Notes under the pieces: model-generated
What the model was told of the DNA's origin: nothing
The model's database searches: none
What the model saw: the letters and a program-made list of their open reading frames with translations, nothing else
Translations under genes and position numbers: made by a program
Part shown: positions 52,852 to 60,984 of the stretch, piece by piece
Layout of the letters: every line of letters starts with the position of its first letter
How positions within the stretch are numbered: position 1 is the first letter of the stretch
Assembly (NCBI GenBank): GCA_945786935.1
Contig: CALZFY010000006.1
Span: forward strand, 1-60,984
Direction of reading: 5' to 3'
DNA: 60,984 nt
DNA from: HGM12587 sp945786935
GTDB taxonomy: Bacteria > Bacillota > Clostridia > Lachnospirales > Lachnospiraceae

Positions 52852-53058
52852 AGTCAACTTAAAAAGTCGACTCGTTTTGGAAAAGTCAACTTAAAAAGTC
52901 GACTCATTTTCAAAAAGTCAACTTAAAAAGTAAGTTGACTGCTGATCAATGCCTGAATCCGTCCCCAAAAGTCAACTTAAAAAGTCGACTCGTTTTAGAA
53001 AAGTCAACTTAAAAAGTCGACTCATTTTCAAAAAGTCAACTTAAAAAATAAGTTGACT
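52852..53058. repeat. Six-copy iteron array with 32-bp period in two blocks
   Basis: Units of 21-25 bp beginning AGTCAACTTAAAAAGT start at 52852, 52884 and 52916, then at 52970, 53002 and 53034. Within each block the step is exactly 32 bp (three helical turns); the blocks are 118 bp apart and nearly identical. Each unit is itself an imperfect dyad (AGTCAACTT / AAGTCGACT), perfect in the third and sixth copies (AAGTTGACT). This is the form of a multimeric protein-binding site: a centromere (parC) for the ParR-like protein, a replication iteron, or a relaxosome accessory site. Confidence 0.85.
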
Positions 53059-53076
53059 ATGATATTTAGCGGGGTT

Positions 53077-53148
53077 TTAGGGGCAATCCCCTAACCAGAG
53101 GCATGAGACGGCTCTCATGCGTATCTGGCAAATTCCCATGGGGAATTT
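53077..53148 (+). other. Hairpin cluster, candidate origin of transfer
   Basis: Three hairpins follow the iterons: TTAGGGG-caat-CCCCTAA (53077-53094); GCATGAGA-cggc-TCTCATGC (53101-53120) nested inside CCAGA/TCTGG (53095-53099/53124-53128); and AAATTCCC-atg-GGGAATTT (53130-53148). They lie directly before mobC and the relaxase gene, where oriT is usually found. The nick site is not identified. Confidence 0.55.
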
Positions 53149-53200
53149 AAGAAATAATAAACAAGATGGAAACCAAAGACAGTTAAAGGGAGGTGAGCTA

Positions 53201-53533
53201 ATGGCAGACAGCATTCATTGCGTGAAAAAGACGCTTAGGCTGATGCCGAAAGAGGCCCAGCTGCTTTCTCAAAAAGCGAAAGGTTCTGGGATGTGCGAGG
53301 CAGATTATCTTAGATTGCTGATATCCCAAAAGCCAAATGACTATCCTGAAATCCGTATCCTTCTTCGTGATCTAATCAATGAGGTCAATGCCATAGGGAA
53401 CAATATCAACCAGATTACAAGGAACTACAATTCAAAGCTGTACCGTCTGGAAGACCGGGAACTGCTTTTGGCTTATATGAAGAAGCTGAACCTGTTAGTA
53501 AAAGAGGCGGTGGCAAAGCTTGGCAATCAGTAA
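53201..53533 (+). CDS. MobC-like relaxosome accessory protein
   Basis: A 110-residue protein with an RHH-like N-terminus (VKKTLRLMPKEAQLLSQKAKGSGM) and the MobC segment INEVNAIGNNINQITRNYN. AGGGAGGTG lies before the ATG at 53201; the upstream frame from 53117 crosses the hairpins. It overlaps the relaxase gene by 14 nt and probably helps load the relaxase at oriT. Confidence 0.85.
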   Translation: MADSIHCVKKTLRLMPKEAQLLSQKAKGSGMCEADYLRLLISQKPNDYPEIRILLRDLINEVNAIGNNINQITRNYNSKLYRLEDRELLLAYMKKLNLLVKEAVAKLGNQ

Positions 53534-54992
53534 GATACTCTATATTGGTGATTGTGGCTCCGGTTATGCAGGAAAGCATTTAAAGCAGGCACTTGACTAT
53601 ATTACGGAAGAACACAAGACAGGTGGTGGACAATGGGTAGCATCCTTAAATTGTCAAAAGGAAAATGCTTATGAGCAAATGAGAGAGACCAAGGAACTGT
53701 TTGGAAAAACTGATAAGCGTCAGGGCTACCATCTGATCATTTCCTTTGCAGAAGGAGAAGTAGATGCCAGGACAGCCTTTGAGGTCATTGGGAGGTTTGC
53801 AAAAGAATATCTGGGAAAGGATTATGAAGCGGTCTATTCTGTCCATGACAATACGGACCACATTCACGGGCATATCCTGTTTAACAGCGTAAGCTTCCGG
53901 ACCGGAAAAAAATACCGGTATGAAAAGGGGGACTGGGCAAAGGATATACAACCGATCACCAACCGTCTGTGTGAAGAGTATGGTTTATCCACCATTGAGA
54001 TATCGGAGGAACGGATACGTCCTTCTGAGAATTATAAAGAGTGGAATGATTTTTGTGATGGAAAGTTTGTGTGGGCGGATATGGTCAAACGTGATATTGA
54101 CGCCTGTGTGCTGCAGGCAGCAACCTATGAGTCCTTTCTAGCCTTACTCTCAGGAATGGGATACGAGGTAAAAAATGCTTACAGGGAGGAAGGAAAGTAT
54201 CTGGCGGTCAAGCCCATGGGACTTACAAGATTTCTAAGATGTAAAAGTCTCGGGGAAAATTACAGTGAGGAACGTATCCGTGAAAGGATCCTGACAGAAA
54301 ATCTTTCCACCTACAGGAGAGAACCTTTGAAAAAACCTCCGAGAATTGTCCGGTGCAGATTTCAAAGATACCGCCGGGCAAGGATGTCTAAAATGCAGAA
54401 GCGTTATTTTGCAAGGATGTATCGGCTGAAATGCTTAAAGAAACGTCCTTACAGTCAGGCATGGAGATACCGGGATGATATCCGGAAGATGCAGAAGCTG
54501 CAGGAAGAGTATCTGTTTTTAGTAAGGCATGATATTCATACAATGGCAGAGCTTGCGGTAGTGGCAGAGCATGTGACGGATAAAAAGAAGGAGAGCAGCA
54601 AAGAAAAGAGCCGGATCTATAAAGAACGGGAAAAAATGAAACCGCTATTCGATAAGGCATCGGAACTTGAAAGCCTTCGGGAGATGGAAAACTGTTACCA
54701 GAGGGGAGAGGAATTGTTCCGGGATGAACATGAAAGATTCCTGCAACTTGAGGGAAATATGAAAAAGGAGGGATATTCCCTTGAACAGATTGCAGAGTTT
54801 AAGCTGCATTACCGGAATGAGATTGCAAGGGTCAGGGAACAGGAAAAAGCAACCGCAAAAGAAGAGCGGATCGCAAAAAGGATTATGGAAGAAATTAGAA
54901 AAGCGGATACCGGAAAAGAAATCCAGATGGAAAAGCAGAAGGAAGAAGAAAAAAGCAAAGAGTTGGAAAAGAGAAGTCAGCCGATTTTATAG
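53520..54992 (+). CDS. Relaxase (MOBP-type mobilisation nuclease)
   Basis: A 490-residue relaxase. The HUH-type motif is HDNTDHIHGHILFNS near residue 117, within an N-terminal relaxase domain; YITEEHKTGGG in the first 35 residues may hold the nucleophilic tyrosine. The C-terminal half is strongly basic then coiled coil (KEEERIAKRIMEEIRK...). The start is a TTG at 53520 within mobC (GCAAAGCTTG context); a downstream ATG is possible but would delete the first strand. Confidence 0.87.
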   Translation: MAISKILYIGDCGSGYAGKHLKQALDYITEEHKTGGGQWVASLNCQKENAYEQMRETKELFGKTDKRQGYHLIISFAEGEVDARTAFEVIGRFAKEYLGKDYEAVYSVHDNTDHIHGHILFNSVSFRTGKKYRYEKGDWAKDIQPITNRLCEEYGLSTIEISEERIRPSENYKEWNDFCDGKFVWADMVKRDIDACVLQAATYESFLALLSGMGYEVKNAYREEGKYLAVKPMGLTRFLRCKSLGENYSEERIRERILTENLSTYRREPLKKPPRIVRCRFQRYRRARMSKMQKRYFARMYRLKCLKKRPYSQAWRYRDDIRKMQKLQEEYLFLVRHDIHTMAELAVVAEHVTDKKKESSKEKSRIYKEREKMKPLFDKASELESLREMENCYQRGEELFRDEHERFLQLEGNMKKEGYSLEQIAEFKLHYRNEIARVREQEKATAKEERIAKRIMEEIRKADTGKEIQMEKQKEEEKSKELEKRSQPIL

Positions 54993-55044
54993 GGCTGTTT
55001 TTTTATGGGATTATTTAAGGTCAGTGAAAGAAGGGAGGAAGTAA

Positions 55045-56112
55045 ATGAGAGAAAAAGTAAGCGGCATGGACATCAATGCCCATATCAGTAAGCTGCGTAA
55101 TGTCCAGCGGGTAAGTGAGGATGTGGTAAGACTGGTGGAGTCGGACCTGAAATATGGATTATCTATTGCAGAAACAGAAGAGTATACATCGAAGCGTTTT
55201 GACTATTCCCAGATGAAGGTCTACTCTGCCTGCCTTAGAAAAGAATATCCCGGGGAAGTCAGACAATGCATCATGAGGGAAGGCTTAAGCGGGGAGCAGA
55301 TGGCTGTAGCCCTTGAATACTATGAAAAAGGGGTGCCATTGGAAGAACTGGAAAAAATCCTTGAGGATGGGAACCAGACAGCCTTTACCATGCGGAAACT
55401 GCTTCAAAACATTATGGAAAAAATGAAAGAAGCAGAAGACAAAGCAGATGAAAAGGACAGCGAAACCCTTGAACTGGTGAAACAGATGAAATGCATCGTA
55501 GAGCAGATCAGGGAACATGAACAGCTGTATGGTGCAGTGAATAAGAAGCTTGAAGCGTTGGAAGAAGTCAGAAAAGATGACGAGAATAAGAAAAATATGG
55601 AAAAAGAAATCCGGGAAAAGAACATCATGTTAGAAAAGCAGCAGGATGACCTGAACCATGCAAGGGTTTCCATTGCAAGAATGAAACAGGAAAATGAGGA
55701 TATGAGAAAGGAGAAAGAACGGTTGGAAAGAAAGATTGAAGAAATGGAAAATGCTCAAAAAGAAAAAGAATTACAGGAGCCTCAGAAATGGGAGGCGGTC
55801 GGTTACTATGTACCGGTCATGGATGAAAAAGGGAACATTATTTCCCATGTGCCAATCCAGCATACGGAACAAAGAAAAGAAAGAAGCTCCCTTACGGCCC
55901 TGTTCTCAAGACTGGTTTACAAGCGAAAGATCAACGTCGTACAGCTTGTAGCTGAAAAAGGGCTGGGTGCCGATCAGCTTGTAAAGGTACGCACAGCCAT
56001 TGAGAAGGGGTTATCTGATGAACAGCTTCTGGTACTGATTGACAAGAACATTCCGGCAGAACAGATGGAGGAGATCATCAATATCGCAGTGTTTGAGAAT
56101 GGACAGAAATAG
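55045..56112 (+). CDS. Coiled-coil protein of the conjugative element
   Basis: A 355-residue protein: an N-terminal helical region with repeated LSGEQM/GVPLEEL/GLSIAET-type motifs, a long coiled coil (about residues 115-245, K/E/R-rich), then a C-terminal part with GLGADQLVKVR and GLSDEQLLVLID repeats. AGGGAGGAAG precedes the ATG. It lies in the mobilisation operon; the function is unknown. Confidence 0.65.
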   Translation: MREKVSGMDINAHISKLRNVQRVSEDVVRLVESDLKYGLSIAETEEYTSKRFDYSQMKVYSACLRKEYPGEVRQCIMREGLSGEQMAVALEYYEKGVPLEELEKILEDGNQTAFTMRKLLQNIMEKMKEAEDKADEKDSETLELVKQMKCIVEQIREHEQLYGAVNKKLEALEEVRKDDENKKNMEKEIREKNIMLEKQQDDLNHARVSIARMKQENEDMRKEKERLERKIEEMENAQKEKELQEPQKWEAVGYYVPVMDEKGNIISHVPIQHTEQRKERSSLTALFSRLVYKRKINVVQLVAEKGLGADQLVKVRTAIEKGLSDEQLLVLIDKNIPAEQMEEIINIAVFENGQK

Positions 56113-56127
56113 CAGGGAGGTGAGAAT

Positions 56128-56529
56128 GTGGGACTTGCGATGATAGCAAAGACAGTGGAACTGTTTGAAAGGAAAAAAGCGGGTTTATCGGAGAAAGAAA
56201 AGGAAGCAGTCTTAATGTTTGCATATTCAACGGAGGATACAGAACTGACAGAGAAATTCGTTGATGAACTGTCCGGGAAGGATGCAAACAAGCAGGCCGT
56301 ATTGTCAAGATACGAGGCACTGTTGGGGCAGCAGGCGGACTGGATCAGAACAGTCGAAGCACTTTTGATTGCACTGGAAAGATACCGTATCGAAGAGGAA
56401 AAAGCATCAAAAAAGCTTTTAGAAATGCTCGAGGATTATGGAATTGATCTGACAGTGGAGGAAATGAAAGGTTTTTCTAAGAATATGGTCAGGGAAAAGC
56501 TTGAGAATAATGCATTAACAAAAAGATAG
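56128..56529 (+). CDS. Helical protein of unknown function
   Basis: A 133-residue, charged, all-helical protein with a GTG start after GGGAGGTG. It lies between the coiled-coil gene and the PcfB-like gene with small gaps (15 and 10 nt), so it belongs to the same transcript. No family was recognised. Confidence 0.6.
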   Translation: MGLAMIAKTVELFERKKAGLSEKEKEAVLMFAYSTEDTELTEKFVDELSGKDANKQAVLSRYEALLGQQADWIRTVEALLIALERYRIEEEKASKKLLEMLEDYGIDLTVEEMKGFSKNMVREKLENNALTKR

Positions 56530-56539
56530 GGGGAAGGTT

Positions 56540-57661
56540 ATGTCAGAAGAAATTCAGCAGGCAGTGCAGATTATCAGGGTTGCCTACGATGGGATTGAGA
56601 TTGCCATGAAGATTGGAAACGGAGCCATTGAGGAATTGAAAAAAGCTGTGGATTTTTTGATCGCACTGTTGGAACGGGAAAAAGCCATGGGAAAGACAGA
56701 TATGAGAAATCTTTTGCTCAAGGGCGGGGACCTGCAGGTATTGCAATTCCCTACAGAAGATATAAAACGTCTGGAAAAAGCCGCCAAGAAATACGGTATC
56801 CTGTATTCTGTTCTTCCTGATATTAACGAAAAAGACGGGATGAGCGAGATCATCTTTCATTCGGAGGCCGTGCCGAGGGCAAATCTGTTGATACAGAAGT
56901 TAAAAGCCGGGAGAATTGCAACTTTTGATGATTATCTCAAGAACGGCAGCAGCGAAGAAATGGAAAAGGTGCTTTCTTTTTTGCAGGAGCAAAAAAAGGG
57001 AAATGAAAACCTCCACACTGAGGAAGCCAAAAGAGCAGGGGAGACCCTGGACGGGCTTATGGAAAAGGTAGGTGTCTATGCCTGTTCCCGACAGAGCATC
57101 AGTGTGGAGGATGTAAAAGAAAACTTCCAGGTTGAGACAGAACATGCAAAGCAGGTCCTTGGACAGTTGGAAAGACTCGGGGTGCTTGAACGGGAAGAAC
57201 ATGGACAGCATAAGGTGATCATGGACAGCGAAGCCTTTCGTAACCGTATCAGGGGATATCAGGAACTGGCACAGCGAATGCAGACAGTAGCGGCGTCGTA
57301 TCATAAAAATCTGGTAGATATCACGGTAACTAAAAACCTGATTCTGGAGGAGAATGACCATGCCGTGAAAATGAGGATACCGGGTATGTGGGGAGAAAAC
57401 GCAAGGTATCTTTGGGTGAACAAAGAAAACATTATGGACATCTACTCCGGAAAGACCATGCTTACCTTCCTGGACTGTGACAAGGACTATAAGCTCTATT
57501 CAAGGGATAACCGGGTAGTTGGCACCATGAAAGGCAAAGCTTTGTATGATGAGCACTACGACAGCGTTGCTGCGGAGGTAAGAAAAAGATATGCCCAGTC
57601 ACAAAAGACAGCTGCAACAGTGACCAGAACACAAAGAAATCATGACAGGAAAAAGAGGTAA
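56540..57661 (+). CDS. PcfB-like (DUF3801) conjugation protein
   Basis: A 373-residue protein. Residues 1-135 match the DUF3801/PcfB type (KAVDFLIALL; KLLKGGDL-like GGDLQVLQFPTEDIKRLEKAAKKYGILYSVL; SEAVPRANLLIQKL). The C-terminal part has a winged-helix-like stretch (VSVEDVKENFQVETEHAKQVLGQLERLGVL). PcfB assists the coupling protein in pCF10; here the VirD4 gene follows 6 nt later. Confidence 0.75.
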   Translation: MSEEIQQAVQIIRVAYDGIEIAMKIGNGAIEELKKAVDFLIALLEREKAMGKTDMRNLLLKGGDLQVLQFPTEDIKRLEKAAKKYGILYSVLPDINEKDGMSEIIFHSEAVPRANLLIQKLKAGRIATFDDYLKNGSSEEMEKVLSFLQEQKKGNENLHTEEAKRAGETLDGLMEKVGVYACSRQSISVEDVKENFQVETEHAKQVLGQLERLGVLEREEHGQHKVIMDSEAFRNRIRGYQELAQRMQTVAASYHKNLVDITVTKNLILEENDHAVKMRIPGMWGENARYLWVNKENIMDIYSGKTMLTFLDCDKDYKLYSRDNRVVGTMKGKALYDEHYDSVAAEVRKRYAQSQKTAATVTRTQRNHDRKKR

Positions 57662-57667
57662 CTGCCT

Positions 57668-59875
57668 ATGGTTTCAAACAGTAAAAAGGTATCTGTCTGG
57701 TTTGTCCTCCTTGGGGCTTTGCTAAGTGCCTATGGGGGTTATCTGCTAAATGGTGCATGGGAACCCGGGTGTGACATCAATGGATTTCTGGAGTCTTTTA
57801 ACCGTGTCTGTGCGGCTCCCTTTGCAAATTATTTGAATGAAAGAACCTTAAAAGCGGTGGTGATTGCCTTAATGGTGTATGCTACCGCTTTACTTATGTA
57901 TGTGACAAGCCGGAGAAACCTTATGCCCGGTAAAGAGTTTGGTACAGCAAGGTTTGAAAATCCAAGGTTTGCAAATAAGATGCTGGAAGATGAGGACGAG
58001 GGATTCAACCGTATCTTAAGTAAGAATGTAAGGATGTCCCTTGATTTTCGGAAACTGAAACTTAATGGAAATATCCTGATCTGTGGGGGATCCGGTGCGG
58101 GCAAGACATTCTATGAGGTAAAGCCGAACCTGATGCAGATGCCCCATCATTGCTCTTTTATCTGTACTGATCCCAAAGGAGAAATCTTAAGGAGCTGCGG
58201 TCAGATGCTCAAAGACAATGGTTACCAGGTGAAGGTCATAAACCTGATCGACATGGATCAGTCAGATTGCTATAACCCGTTCTCGTATATCCGTGAGGAA
58301 ACAGATGTCATCAAGCTGATCACAAACCTGATTTCCAATACGACACCAAAGGGTGCAAACTCTTCCGCTGACCCATTTTGGGAGAAAGCGGAAGGGCTGT
58401 TCTTACAGGCGATCTTTTATTATGTATGGCTGGAGGAACCGCCTGCGAGGAGAAATTTTGAAACAGTGTTAAGGCTTATCGGGGAGGCAGAGGTAACAGA
58501 AAAGAATAAATCATCCAAACTGGACATCAAAATGAAGGTGCTGGAAGAACGATCACCACTGGGAGCAAATCATCCGGCAATCAAACAGTACAACAAATGT
58601 ATGCGTGGTGCCGGGGATACGGTCCGTTCGATTATTATTTCTGCAAACTCAAGGCTTGCCTTTCTGGAAAACCAAAAGGTGCTGCGGATGCTTTCAAGGG
58701 ATGACTTAAAGCTGGCAGAACTGGGGGTTGGAGTAGATGGGGACAGAAAAACGAGGACAGCCTTGTTTTGTGTCATTCCGGATTCGGACAAATCCTACAA
58801 CTTTATCATCGGACTTCTCTATACACAGATCTTTCAGGAGCTTTATTATCAGGCAGATTTTCACTGTGGTGGCAGGCTTCCGATCCATGTGACTTTCATG
58901 TTGGACGAATTTTCAAATGTCGCATTGCCTGATGACTATTGCTCCCTGTTGTCCACCATGAGAAGCCGGGAAATTTCCAGTATTATCATTATCCAGAACT
59001 TTGCCCAGCTTAAGGCTTTGTTTAAGGATACATGGGAAACCATTCCGGGCAATTGTGACACTTTCATTTACCTTGGTGGAAACGAACAGTCAACCCATAA
59101 ATATGTTTCAGAACTGCTTGGAAAAGGAACGATTGATAAAAAATCCAGTGGGGAAACGAGAGGCAGGCAGGGAAGCTCTTCACGCAATTATGATGTGCTT
59201 GGAAGGGAACTGTTCTTGCCTGATGAGGTCAGAAAGCTGGACAATAAGAAATGCCTGATCTTTATCCGTGGTTTTGATCCGATTATGGACGATAAATATG
59301 TACCTTTTCAGCATCCGGCATTTTATCAGACCGAGGATGGAAAGGGCAAAGCATATATCCATGTCCCTCCCGGCAGAAACGAATCAAGGGAAGAACCGTA
59401 CAGGCTGCTGTCAAAAGAGTCACTTGCCCACTATGAAGGTCTGAGAAAAAAAGGAGAAAAGGTGTATATTGATAAGCTCTCTTATCGGGATTTTTGCGTG
59501 CTGACAGAGGTGGACCTGAAAAAGAGGTTTCAGCTTCTTGACGAAAAAGAGCAGAGAGACAGATTAAACCGTGAGCAGGGTAATGAACTGCGGTACTCAA
59601 CAGATGAATCAGAAGTGGGCGAAAACAGTAATGGCGGTAAGGAAGGTGGACCCGGAAACAATATCAGGCGAACGGAGATCAAGGGCGAAGATACGATCAT
59701 GAACCGTATGGCACAGTGGCAGTATTCGAAGGAGCAGAAGGAAGAACTAAACAAGATGATGTCTGCAGGTATGTCCAAGAAGGAGATCCTGGCAGTTTTC
59801 TATCCGGAAACAGATGTGAAGACAATGAAAGAGATCAGGCACACCTATGAGGCAGTAAAGAACAAGAAGAACTAA
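57668..59875 (+). CDS. VirD4/TraG-type coupling ATPase
   Basis: A 735-residue type IV coupling protein. Two N-terminal membrane helices (about residues 8-28 and 62-80) precede the ATPase with Walker A GGSGAGKT (140-147), SFICTDPKGEILR, Walker B region TFMLDEFSNVALPDDY and the RSREISSIIIIQNFAQ segment. It feeds relaxase-bound DNA to the secretion channel. The C-terminal ~120 residues are a variable helical tail. Confidence 0.92.
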   Translation: MVSNSKKVSVWFVLLGALLSAYGGYLLNGAWEPGCDINGFLESFNRVCAAPFANYLNERTLKAVVIALMVYATALLMYVTSRRNLMPGKEFGTARFENPRFANKMLEDEDEGFNRILSKNVRMSLDFRKLKLNGNILICGGSGAGKTFYEVKPNLMQMPHHCSFICTDPKGEILRSCGQMLKDNGYQVKVINLIDMDQSDCYNPFSYIREETDVIKLITNLISNTTPKGANSSADPFWEKAEGLFLQAIFYYVWLEEPPARRNFETVLRLIGEAEVTEKNKSSKLDIKMKVLEERSPLGANHPAIKQYNKCMRGAGDTVRSIIISANSRLAFLENQKVLRMLSRDDLKLAELGVGVDGDRKTRTALFCVIPDSDKSYNFIIGLLYTQIFQELYYQADFHCGGRLPIHVTFMLDEFSNVALPDDYCSLLSTMRSREISSIIIIQNFAQLKALFKDTWETIPGNCDTFIYLGGNEQSTHKYVSELLGKGTIDKKSSGETRGRQGSSSRNYDVLGRELFLPDEVRKLDNKKCLIFIRGFDPIMDDKYVPFQHPAFYQTEDGKGKAYIHVPPGRNESREEPYRLLSKESLAHYEGLRKKGEKVYIDKLSYRDFCVLTEVDLKKRFQLLDEKEQRDRLNREQGNELRYSTDESEVGENSNGGKEGGPGNNIRRTEIKGEDTIMNRMAQWQYSKEQKEELNKMMSAGMSKKEILAVFYPETDVKTMKEIRHTYEAVKNKKN

Positions 59876-59960
59876 AGAATTACGGGAAAGCCGTTTTCAA
59901 TGAAAAAAGAGTAACTGTTCAGAGAACAATGAACAGACAGGAAGAAAAGGAGATTATCAG

Positions 59961-60317
59961 ATGAAAGAAATGAGAGTAGAAAAAACAAATTTAAAACAGA
60001 AAAGCTGCTTAGCAAAAGCAAAGAAAGCAGCAGTGTGTGTATGCGTGGCAGCAGCGTGGGCTGTGAACGCCCTTCCGATGACGGTACTTGCCGCTGGTGA
60101 TGCAGCTGCGATTACTCAGCCGTTGGAAAACTTAAAGACCCTTGTCATTGCCATTATCGGGGCGGTGGGAGTCATTATCCTTGCTAAAAATGTTATGGAG
60201 TTTGCCCAGGCTTATCAGCAGCAGGATTCCTCCACAATGAACTCGGCATTAAAAGGGATTGTAGCCGGAATTATGATGGCAGGGATTTCAACAGTCCTTA
60301 CTTTCCTTGGGTTCTGA
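59961..60317 (+). CDS. Maff2/TrbC-like small membrane protein
   Basis: A 118-residue protein with a basic N-terminus, a signal-like helix (AAVCVCVAAAWAVNALPMTVLAAG, cleavage likely after VLA), and two helices around residues 62-80 and 98-116. Size and place behind virD4 match Maff2/TrbC-type components of Firmicutes secretion systems. AAAAGGAG precedes the ATG. Confidence 0.8.
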   Translation: MKEMRVEKTNLKQKSCLAKAKKAAVCVCVAAAWAVNALPMTVLAAGDAAAITQPLENLKTLVIAIIGAVGVIILAKNVMEFAQAYQQQDSSTMNSALKGIVAGIMMAGISTVLTFLGF

Positions 60318-60384
60318 TGAATAAAAATGAGGGGATGGCAAATATCAGCTGTCCCCTGTCGAAATGGAAAGAGGTGAGTAATCA

Positions 60385-60984
60385 GTGGATATTTTTAAAC
60401 TTGGGGATAAAATCCTTGCCCTGCTTCAAATGGTATTTGGTTTTTGGAACAATCAGGTAGGACTTGTGTTTTCCATGTTGGGACAGTCCCCGGTAAACTT
60501 TAAAGGCGGTGGCCCATGGCAGATCATAGAAGGCATTGAACCTGTATTTGTGGGTGTGGGAGCATCCCTTGTGGTGCTGTTTTTTGTGATCGGTTTCTGC
60601 TCAGAGAGTATGGATATCAGGGAGGAAATGCGTTTTGAAGTAATCCTCCGGATGCTGATCCGTCTCGGACTGGCTGAGTGGCTGGTAGCCAACAATGTGA
60701 CCATCATGAAAGCTTTTTTTACAACCGTAGGTAATCTTGTAAGGGCATTGCCGGCGGGAAATTATACGGCACTGAGCATCAATGGCACGCAGGCGGATAT
60801 CATTGCAAATCTGGGATTTGGGGAAAGCCTGATTATGCTGATTTTGTCTGCCCTGTTAAGTGTCATCATTATTATCTGTGGCTTCTTTATGATTTACACG
60901 GTGTATTTCCGGTTCTTAAAGCTGATGATTATTGTGCCCATCGGCTCGATTGCTTTTTCTACCATGGCAGGGAACCGGAATGTA
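60385..60984 (+). CDS. VirB6/TrbL-like membrane channel protein (runs off right edge)
   Basis: A frame of at least 200 codons open to the end, starting with GTG at 60385 after GAGGTGAG. It reads VDIFKLGDKILALLQMV and has hydrophobic segments at about residues 58-75, 88-105 and 150-185, in the style of the VirB6-like proteins (CD1107-type) next to Maff2 in Tn1549-like elements. Confidence 0.8.
   Translation, partial: MDIFKLGDKILALLQMVFGFWNNQVGLVFSMLGQSPVNFKGGGPWQIIEGIEPVFVGVGASLVVLFFVIGFCSESMDIREEMRFEVILRMLIRLGLAEWLVANNVTIMKAFFTTVGNLVRALPAGNYTALSINGTQADIIANLGFGESLIMLILSALLSVIIIICGFFMIYTVYFRFLKLMIIVPIGSIAFSTMAGNRNV

Larger units (their letters stand above)
48330..60984 (+). mobile_element. Integrative conjugative element, left part (continues past window)
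   Basis: From the lysS stop to the window edge all genes belong to plasmid/ICE functions: ParM/ParR-like partition, RadC and TOPRIM proteins, iterons, candidate oriT, MobC, relaxase, PcfB-like, VirD4 coupling protein, Maff2-like and VirB6-like proteins. The transfer gene order resembles Tn1549/CTn-type elements of Firmicutes. The integrase, VirB4 and right boundary are not in the window. The left boundary at 48330 is inferred. Confidence 0.82.

Noticed and set aside
52852..53058. CRISPR array, because of regular short repeats
   Set aside because: The spacers are ~11 bp, nearly identical and AT-rich, the repeats are internal dyads, and no cas genes are nearby.

Overview
The window is a low-to-mid GC, spore-former-type Firmicutes chromosome, most likely Lachnospiraceae (Blautia, Dorea or Roseburia-like). 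The inference rests on paired glgC/glgD, a SpoVT-type AbrB regulator, meso-diaminopimelate dehydrogenase, the dnaD-dnaI-type pair, strong AGGAGG ribosome sites and the conjugation genes at the right end. No 16S is present, so the genus is not assigned.

Left part (1-11.3 kb): a sulfur module (divergent LysR start, CoA-disulfide reductase/rhodanese, siroheme sulfite reductase, YeiH-type permease), then accessory genes: TetR plus ABC exporter, XRE membrane regulator, MarR-flavodoxin, MATE pump and a nucleotidyltransferase/HEPN pair. Recombination scars follow: a 42-bp remnant of the XRE gene, the start of a response regulator, and the 3' end of a GH78 rhamnosidase gene. Next come core genes: PRPP synthetase, helicase loader and DnaD (minus strand, with a cluster of DnaA boxes upstream), murC, glgCD, pth, mfd, a foldase lipoprotein, ddh, spoVT and pncB.

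At 28.4-30.9 kb are two tandem tRNA-Gln(CTG) genes and a 2.3-kb islet bounded by a repeat of the tRNA 3' end. It carries an EF-hand-like small protein, an HTH protein, two nucleotidyltransferases and a HEPN gene with a nonsense codon. A decayed response regulator/VanY-type locus follows. From 32.8 to 48.3 kb is housekeeping: acyl-ACP thioesterase, CvfB, a small HPr-sized protein, dnaE, pfkA, rRNA methyltransferase, SleB-like hydrolase, ornithine carbamoyltransferase, birA, dusB, greA and lysS.

Immediately after lysS an integrative conjugative element begins and runs off the right edge: ParM/ParR-like partition genes, RadC and TOPRIM-type proteins, a six-copy 32-bp-period iteron array, a hairpin-rich candidate oriT, MobC, relaxase, PcfB-like protein, VirD4 coupling protein, Maff2-like protein and a VirB6-like membrane protein. 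No integrase is inside the window.

The most unusual signal is a family of five dispersed ~160-bp structured repeats. Their stems differ in sequence but stay paired, and all nine non-Watson-Crick positions in the outer stems are G-U when read on one strand only. This points to an RNA, or a mobile repeat that is selected as RNA.
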